DNA of 45,426 nt from Clostridia bacterium (GTDB lineage Bacteria > Bacillota > Clostridia > Oscillospirales > CAG-272), in contig JAFVZV010000138.1 of the NCBI GenBank assembly GCA_017507985.1, forward strand, positions 1 through 45,426, written 5' to 3'. Positions within the stretch are counted from its first letter, which is position 1, and every line of letters begins with the position of its first letter. The notes under the pieces are model-generated. The model searched no databases and had not been told where the DNA came from. It worked only from the letters and a program-made list of their open reading frames with translations. Position numbers and translations under genes: made by a program. This document shows, in pieces, positions 40,730-45,426 of the stretch.

Positions 40730-41542
40730 ATGTCAATGATCCAACAGGTGCGCTATTTGTGTGACCTTGATTCGTCCCATATTCACACGCACACGGGTTA
40801 TCATCAAATGATCTATGTCCGCCAAGGCGATGTTACTTTCAATATCGAAGGACGGCACTATCACATCGACCGCCCCTCGGCTGTCTTTATCGGTTGCCAC
40901 GAGCAGCACGCCGTGACGGTGCACGGTCAAGCATATGAGCGATATATGCTCAACGTCTATCCGCACAAGGTGGGATTGCACGGCAATTTTCGGCTGCTTT
41001 CGGTCTTTTCCGACCGTCCGAACGGCTTTTGTCATGTGCTTCCGCTGTACGATACCTTACATATGGATGCTTTTCTTTCTCTCCTGCTTGCCGAATTTGA
41101 ACGGCAGGACGGTGAGTTCGCCGATGCGCCGGAGCGCCTGCTATGCTCTATGCTGCTCATGCTATATCGCGTCAATCCCGCCTTTTTCCCACTCGCGGAA
41201 AACAAGCGGACGGACACCGTTGTACGCATCAAAGCGCGTCTGGAGCGTGAGCTGACCGATCCGCCGACGTTGTCCTCGCTCAGCCGCGAATTTCATTTGA
41301 GTCCCTACTATCTGGCCCATCTGTTCAAGGACATCACGGGCTACAGCATCAAAAATTATCACTTGCTCTGTCGCATTGCCGCCACACGCGAGCTACTCGA
41401 AACAACCAATCTGAGTATCACCGACATTTGTGAGCGCGTCGGATTTACCGACATGAGCAGTCTGTCCCGCTATTTCAAACGAGAGATCGGCTGTACGCCG
41501 TCCCAATACAGAAAACAAAGCAAAAACAGCCCTACAGCATAA
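40730..41542 (+). CDS. AraC family transcriptional regulator
   Basis: 270 residues. N-terminal cupin-like sensor (IHTHTGYHQMIYVRQGDVTF, then HYHIDRPSAVFIGCHEQHAV) and a C-terminal double helix-turn-helix: LSSLSREFHLSPYYLAHLFK (~179-198) and ITDICERVGFTDMSSLSRYF (~231-250), followed by the closing GCTPSQYR. AAAGGAGGG precedes the start at 40730. It probably controls the divergent flavin oxidoreductase and the dehydrogenase 8 bases downstream in response to a sugar or sugar acid. Confidence 0.93.
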   Translation: MSMIQQVRYLCDLDSSHIHTHTGYHQMIYVRQGDVTFNIEGRHYHIDRPSAVFIGCHEQHAVTVHGQAYERYMLNVYPHKVGLHGNFRLLSVFSDRPNGFCHVLPLYDTLHMDAFLSLLLAEFERQDGEFADAPERLLCSMLLMLYRVNPAFFPLAENKRTDTVVRIKARLERELTDPPTLSSLSREFHLSPYYLAHLFKDITGYSIKNYHLLCRIAATRELLETTNLSITDICERVGFTDMSSLSRYFKREIGCTPSQYRKQSKNSPTA

Positions 41543-41550
41543 GGAGGATC

Positions 41551-42552
41551 ATGATGAAGGCGATTTATTTAGTAGAAAACCCCGGCTCGCTTCGTGCCGT
41601 TTACAGCGAGGAGCTGCGTGCCGAGCTCAAGGAGCTGTGCGGTGCCGAGCTTATTCTTTCCAAAGCACAGTTATCAGAATACCGCGATCAACTGGCCGAC
41701 ACCGAATACATTTTTTCAACGTGGACGATGCCCTCGCTGAGCGAAGAGCAGATTGCTGAGTACCTCCCCTCTCTCAAGGCCGTCTTTTACGCGGCAGGCT
41801 CGGTACAAGGCTTTGCCCGCCCGTTCCTCAATCGCGGCATTCAGGTCTTCTCTGCCTGGGCAGCCAACGCTGTGCCCGTAGCAGAGTACACCGTTGCTCA
41901 GATCATTTTAGCCAACAAGGGCTTTTTCCGCAATGTCCAGATCTGCAAAACCAAGAGATCCGAGTGCGGTCGTCTTACCACCTCGCACCGCGGCAACTAT
42001 GGCTGCAGCGTAGGGCTCATCGGCTGTGGTATGATCGGCTCGTTGGTTGCTGAAATGCTCAAGGCATATCACCTTAAGGTGTTGGCCTATGATCCCTTCA
42101 TGAGTGCCGAAAAGGCGGCGCGTCTTGGTGTTGAGCAGGTGGACGATCTGATGACGCTGTTCAAGGAGTGCACCGTCGTGTCCAACCATCTGGCCAACAA
42201 CGCGCAGACCCGCGGCATGATCCACTACGACATGTTCGCCGCCATGGCCGACTACGGCACCTTCATTAATACCGGCCGCGGCGCTCAAGTGGTCGAGGCC
42301 GACATGGTTCGGGCTCTCACCGAGCGCCCCACACTGACGGCTGTGCTTGACGTGACCGATCCCGAGCCCCCCTTATCTGACAGCCCCATGCTCGAGATGG
42401 ACAATATCATTCTAACCTCGCACATTGCGGGCAGCCAGCAGGATGAGTTCCACCGTATGTCGGAATATATGCGCGATGAGTATCTGGCATTTGTCAACAA
42501 CCAGCCGACAAAGTACAGTGTTACTTTGAAGATGCTGGAGACAATGGCGTAA
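41551..42552 (+). CDS. D-isomer-specific 2-hydroxyacid dehydrogenase family protein
   Basis: 333 residues (or 332 from the second ATG at 41554). NAD-binding motif GLIGCGMIG (~155-163), catalytic Arg in INTGRGAQV, Glu in DVTDPEPP and His in TSHIAGS, the triad of the family. It interconverts a 2-keto and a D-2-hydroxy acid with NAD(P). It shares the transcription unit of the AraC gene (8-base gap, with AAGGAGG). A GGGGGACTTCTT-type hairpin follows the stop. Confidence 0.92.
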   Translation: MMKAIYLVENPGSLRAVYSEELRAELKELCGAELILSKAQLSEYRDQLADTEYIFSTWTMPSLSEEQIAEYLPSLKAVFYAAGSVQGFARPFLNRGIQVFSAWAANAVPVAEYTVAQIILANKGFFRNVQICKTKRSECGRLTTSHRGNYGCSVGLIGCGMIGSLVAEMLKAYHLKVLAYDPFMSAEKAARLGVEQVDDLMTLFKECTVVSNHLANNAQTRGMIHYDMFAAMADYGTFINTGRGAQVVEADMVRALTERPTLTAVLDVTDPEPPLSDSPMLEMDNIILTSHIAGSQQDEFHRMSEYMRDEYLAFVNNQPTKYSVTLKMLETMA

Positions 42553-42572
42553 GAAAGAACGAAGAGGACGAT

Positions 42573-42602
42573 GTGGGAGACTTCTTGAAAGAAGTCCCCC
42601 AC
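42573..42602 (+). terminator. GGGGGACTTCTT-type hairpin after the hydroxyacid dehydrogenase gene
   Basis: GTGGGAGACTTCTT/AAGAAGTCCCCCAC (one mismatch), 20 bases after the stop, followed by ACCCCCCAAGAACTTTAA, the inverse of the sequence flanking the hairpin at 39179. Confidence 0.65.
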
Positions 42603-42642
42603 ACCCCCCAAGAACTTTAATGAAGGGGAATGAATCATTATT

Positions 42643-42950
42643 TTTACATCTTCTTCTATCCTTCGTAGGAGCGGTGCCTCGACGTCCCGTTCTATCCAAA
42701 CAATAGCTACCGCTAGCTCAGGGGCCCTCCTCGCTCCGCTCGGCATCAATTTGCTTTGCAAATTGACTCCGTTCCCCCCTCCTCGCTCCGCTCGGCATCA
42801 ATTTGCTTTGCAAAGAAAGGGAGGCCTCGGAGGGAACGTCCGAGTGCCCTTCTTGGTTACTTCTTGGGGCGCACCAAGAAGTAACCAAAAAGCAGCACAC
42901 CGAGCGCGCGAAGCTGGGCGAGGCTGTAGAAAAAGTAGTAAAAAATTACA
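42643..42950. repeat. Structured intergenic repeat R9 (rearranged)
   Basis: Left ATCTTCTTCTATCC end. Interior holds two copies of a 38-bp direct repeat (42725-42762 and 42777-42814). Right: G-cassette-like CTCGGAGGGAACGTCCGAG (42826-42844), hairpin GGTTACTTCTTGG/CCAAGAAGTAACC (~42856-42889), and CGAGCGCGCGAAGCTGGGCG followed by AGGCTGTAGAAAAAGTAG (42901-42938). Confidence 0.82.
42725..42814. repeat. 38-bp direct repeat, two copies at 52-bp spacing
   Basis: Identical 38-mers starting CCCTCCTCGCTCCGCTCGGC at 42725 and 42777. The first copy ends in a palindrome CAATTTGC-TTT-GCAAATTG (42748-42766). Confidence 0.9.
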
Positions 42951-42983
42951 ACTAAATTAAAATCCCCCCGAAAGGATCTCCCC

Positions 42984-43550
42984 ATGAACGATTCCCACCT
43001 CATTGAAACTCCCCTTGCCTCCGAGCTCATCTACGACGGCAAGATCGTCCATCTGTACCGCGACACCGTCACCCTACCCAACGGTGCCTCCGCTTTGCGC
43101 GAGGTCATCCGTCACGTCGGCGCCGTTTGCGTCGTGCCGTTGACGGAAGAGGGCGAAGTCATCTGCGTCCGTCAGTTCCGCTATCCCCATGCCAAGGTTT
43201 TGCTTGAGATCCCGGCGGGAAAACTGGATTCCAAGCAAGAAGATCACATCGAGGCCGCTTTGCGCGAGCTGCGTGAGGAAACAGGCGCGCAGTGTAACCG
43301 CCTGACCTCGCTGGGTCAGCTGTTGTCCACCCCGGCCTTTGTCGATGAGGTGATCGATATGTACCTGGCCGAGGGTCTGACCTTTGGCGACACCTGTCCC
43401 GATGAGGACGAATTTTTGGACGTTGTACGTATTCCTCTGTCCGAGATGGTCGATATGATCCTGCGCGGTGAGATTACGGATGCAAAAACGCAAGCCGCCG
43501 TGCTCAAGGTGTGGGTGATGAAGCAAAGAAAGGAAAATGCACCATGCTGA
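42984..43550 (+). CDS. nudF: ADP-ribose pyrophosphatase (NUDIX)
   Basis: 188 residues. REVIRHVGAVCVVPL and RQFRYPHAKVLLEIPAGKLD precede the Nudix box, which reads GKLDSKQE...REL..EETG: all catalytic acids (REL, EE) are present, but there are six instead of five residues between G and the first E. It hydrolyses ADP-ribose to AMP and ribose phosphate. GAAAGGA precedes the start. The next gene overlaps it by seven bases. Confidence 0.9.
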   Translation: MNDSHLIETPLASELIYDGKIVHLYRDTVTLPNGASALREVIRHVGAVCVVPLTEEGEVICVRQFRYPHAKVLLEIPAGKLDSKQEDHIEAALRELREETGAQCNRLTSLGQLLSTPAFVDEVIDMYLAEGLTFGDTCPDEDEFLDVVRIPLSEMVDMILRGEITDAKTQAAVLKVWVMKQRKENAPC

Positions 43551-44059
43551 AAAAAGTCAGAATTTTTATGCAGACCGAGCGCCATGGCGTGGCCGCCCAG
43601 TTGTTTGAAGACGTTGCCATGGGCATGAGCGAGGCAGATGTGTTTGTCAGCAGTATGCTTGAACCGCAGGATGATGATGCAGACGGTCCCCAGAGCATGG
43701 AAATGTTCAGTGACGCCCGTCTCCGTCTAACGGACGATATGTTCTCGCTCAGCTACGAAGAAAGCGAGCTGACGGGCATGGAGGGCACCTCCTCCCAGCT
43801 CTCTTTTATGCGTTCCCAGCCCGAGCTTGTTACCATGCTCCGCTCGGGAAGCGTCAGCACCGCGCTGGTGTTTGAGCCGAACAAACGCCATTTTTGTACC
43901 TACAAAACCCCGTTTATGCCCTTTGAGGTGTGTGTTCACACCCTCAGGATCGACAACAAGCTGCTGAGTGAGGCGGCCACGCTGGATCTGGACTATATCG
44001 TCGAGATTCGAGGCGCGCAGGCCGAGCGTTGCCGCTTGCATCTGGAGATCAAAGAATAA
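43544..44059 (+). CDS. DUF1934 family protein
   Basis: 171 residues. The ATG at 43544 overlaps the nudF stop, with AAAGGA inside nudF. Predicted beta-rich small barrel resembling the DUF1934/YwiB family: RLTDDMFSLSYEESELTG, SVSTALVFEPNKRH, CTYKTPFMPFEVCVHTLRI and LDLDYIVEIRG. Function unknown. Translationally coupled to nudF. Confidence 0.8.
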   Translation: MLKKVRIFMQTERHGVAAQLFEDVAMGMSEADVFVSSMLEPQDDDADGPQSMEMFSDARLRLTDDMFSLSYEESELTGMEGTSSQLSFMRSQPELVTMLRSGSVSTALVFEPNKRHFCTYKTPFMPFEVCVHTLRIDNKLLSEAATLDLDYIVEIRGAQAERCRLHLEIKE

Positions 44060-44065
44060 AAGAAA

Positions 44066-44105
44066 CGCGCCACCTTCCCACGATTGGAAGATGGCGCGCT
44101 TTTTG
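44066..44105. terminator. Bidirectional terminator between convergent genes
   Basis: CGCGCCACCTTCC pairs with GGAAGATGGCGCG (44066-44078 with 44086-44098, one wobble), with T run on the plus side and TTT/TTCTTTT on the minus side. Confidence 0.85.
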
Positions 44106-44106
44106 T

Positions 44107-44865
44107 TTATCCGATCCAGCCTTTCAGCGTCGCAGCGGTTTCCGAAAGCGTTTCGAGTCGGTCGTCATGCATAAATTCAAGCAGCAGTCCTATGTCGCGC
44201 TGCTCGGCCTCGGAACGGAAAATATCCAGATATTTCGCCCAAATGTCATTGCCGTCCGACAGCGGATGACGAGCTGTTCTGCTCCACTGGAACACGTGCA
44301 GGCATTCCGTGCGAGGCGCGTACAGCTTTGCAGCCGTCAAGTTATAATTCTCGTCGTAAAACTGGTTGGGCTGCCAGTAGGCGCGCAAGGCGGGATGGTT
44401 GACTTCCTCGTAAAAGGCGAGGCCGCTTTCGTAATGATCGGTCACCGTGTCGCAGTGGCATTCCAGTGTGACGATCATCCCCTCGGCTGCCGCCATATCG
44501 GCAATGGCACGGGCGTCAGCGATCAATTGTGCGCGCTCAGCCTCACTCATTTTCGCGCTACCCTTGACACCGCCCCAGACGCGGATGACCTTGGCACCCA
44601 GACGCTTGGCGCTGTCGACGTAGGGAGCAAACTCGGCAGGCGTATTTCCACCCAAGCGGAAATAGGAGCCGTAGGCGATGGTATCAAGGCCTGCTTCGCG
44701 CGTCTTGACGGCGACCTCGTCGGCGATGGCGGCGTTGCCCGCAGGCACGTGGACGTCGCTGCCCCATTCGATCCAGCGCAGGCCAGCTTTTTTACAAGCA
44801 TCTAAAATTTCATCCACCGAGTAACGGCGAAAGGAGATGGAAACAAGTCCGGGGTAAAAAGACAT
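44107..44865 (-). CDS. Sugar phosphate isomerase/epimerase (xylose-isomerase-like TIM barrel)
   Basis: 252 residues. SFRRYSVDEILDACKKAGLR then WIEWGSDVHVPAG, IAYGSYFRLGG, VIRVWGG, VTLECHCDTVTD and LLLEFMHDD place metal-binding Glu and His residues at the usual strand ends of the AP-endonuclease-2/xylose-isomerase-like family. Substrate unknown; relatives epimerise ketoses or open inositol derivatives. GGAGG precedes the start. Single gene with perfect promoter. Confidence 0.85.
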   Translation of the reverse strand: MSFYPGLVSISFRRYSVDEILDACKKAGLRWIEWGSDVHVPAGNAAIADEVAVKTREAGLDTIAYGSYFRLGGNTPAEFAPYVDSAKRLGAKVIRVWGGVKGSAKMSEAERAQLIADARAIADMAAAEGMIVTLECHCDTVTDHYESGLAFYEEVNHPALRAYWQPNQFYDENYNLTAAKLYAPRTECLHVFQWSRTARHPLSDGNDIWAKYLDIFRSEAEQRDIGLLLEFMHDDRLETLSETAATLKGWIG

Positions 44866-44897
44866 AGGGAAACCTCCTTGGGTTTTACGTTGTTTTT

Positions 44898-44926
44898 ATT
44901 ATAGCGTTTCAAGGGCAAAATGTCAA
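44898..44926 (-). promoter_or_regulatory. Perfect sigma-A promoter of the isomerase/epimerase gene
   Basis: Minus strand: TTGACA (44926-44921), 17-bp spacer, TATAAT (44903-44898). Confidence 0.92.
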
Positions 44927-44961
44927 GGGAGGAGTGAGGGGATGTGAAAAGTTTGGCTAAA

Positions 44962-45426
44962 CCTTCTGCAACTTTTTCTCTTGACGCGCGTACAGCTTCG
45001 CGCCGCGCTGTGCGATAGAAAATGCCACTTCTTGCTGCGCGGCAAGAAGTGGCGGAAGAAACGCGCCAAAGGGCCGAATGCCCTTTGGATTCCCGCAACG
45101 CGTAAAGGTCGCGGCGCTCTCGCTCTGCTCATCTTTTCGCGAAGTTTTACACCTTCAGCTTTTGTGTTTGCAAGTTTCAAAAACTGGCAAACACGGGAGT
45201 CGCCCAGATTTTGCTTTTGCAAAGGATGATAGTTACTGCCTCTCTCCCTGTGATAGATAAAATTTCAAACAGGACGGAATAGCAAAAGCTCTTGCCAAGC
45301 AAACCCATCTTGGGCGTGCGCTTATGCGCCCAAGATGGAGGAGCTTTGTTGAACGAAAAGCCCCGCCGGCCATGAAAGGTCGGCGGGACGCAGGGGGTTC
45401 CCAGGGGGAACGCCTGGGCGCGTCTC
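44962..45426. repeat. Structured intergenic repeat R10 (cut by window edge)
   Basis: Left end TTTTTCTCTTGACGCGCG, hairpin CCACTTCTTGC...GCAAGAAGTGG (~45028-45053), B cassette CCAAAGGGC...GCCCTTTGG with loop variant CGAAT (~45067-45089), C stem with CGCGTAAAG/CTTTTCGCG, D stem GTTTGCAAGTT with AACTGGCAAAC, CCATCTTGGGCG/CGCCCAAGATGG (~45304-45337), CCGCCGGCC/GGTCGGCGG (~45363-45388) and a G cassette CCCAGGGGGAACGCCTGGG (45399-45417) at the edge. Layout equals R2 with different but paired stems. Confidence 0.85.

Noticed and set aside
10001..45426. CRISPR array
   Set aside because: The repeated hairpins are not spaced by unique equal-length spacers and no cas gene is present.
2455..45426. Insertion sequence with transposase
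   Set aside because: No DDE, HUH or serine-recombinase protein is encoded in or near any repeat in this window.

Overview
The window looks like chromosomal DNA of a GC-rich, probably spore-forming Firmicute of the class Clostridia (Oscillospirales-like gut or rumen lineage). The basis is the gene content: a yicC-remA-gmk-rpoZ-priA-def-fmt operon, rpmG-secE, efp next to a CD1247-type protein, Mini-III, DUF1292, DUF1934, a CotF-like coat protein, glycoside hydrolases of families GH78 and GH92, and very regular sigma-A promoters (15 seen, all with a 17-bp spacer). No tRNA, rRNA, prophage, transposase or CRISPR array was seen.

Layout. 1-263 (minus): start of secE, then rpmG behind a perfect promoter. 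686-2387: a membrane-anchored low-complexity protein and a zinc-type UroD-family methyltransferase. 2686-5581: trkA-trkH potassium uptake. 5694-7100: SPFH/prohibitin-like protein plus a small zinc-ribbon membrane protein, behind a promoter flanked by a striking operator-like palindrome pair. 7252-9930: GH78 rhamnosidase. 10672-11894 (minus): efp and a CD1247-like protein. 12168-18773: housekeeping operon from yicC to fmt, with an unrelated lipoprotein gene inserted. 19500-20273 (minus): ribbon-helix-helix protein and DUF6106-like membrane protein. 20628-24777: ACT/UPF0210 pair, YgjV, Mini-III, cyclophilin, second UroD-family protein. 25508-27472: GH92. 28332-29882: cardiolipin synthase. 30020-31607: DUF1292, a 6S-like RNA, and a KDPG aldolase fused to a VOC-like domain. 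32575-34727: holA, a DnaA-box-like cluster, cysE. 34853-42552: CotF-like protein and a block of redox enzymes (flavoprotein, SDR, old-yellow-enzyme type) facing an AraC regulator and a 2-hydroxyacid dehydrogenase across overlapping promoters. 42984-44865: NUDIX ADP-ribose pyrophosphatase, DUF1934, sugar-phosphate isomerase/epimerase.

The most unusual content is not in the genes. About 5.1 kb (roughly 11%) of the window is made of eleven intergenic units (R1 to R10, with R6a and R6b) of one repeat family. They have inverted-repeat-like termini, a long near-perfect hairpin inside each end, and then one of two alternative end cassettes. They are built from hairpins whose stems differ between copies by compensatory changes. 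They contain no conserved protein, are never inside a gene, and usually lie between the terminator of one transcription unit and the promoter of the next. I consider this the best candidate for an undescribed system here: a structured, modular, probably non-autonomous mobile or RNA-forming repeat.

Together the genes describe a fermentative glycan and sugar-acid user (rhamnosidase, mannosidase-type GH92, KDPG aldolase, several oxidoreductases, sugar isomerase) with ordinary translation, replication and ion-transport genes around it.
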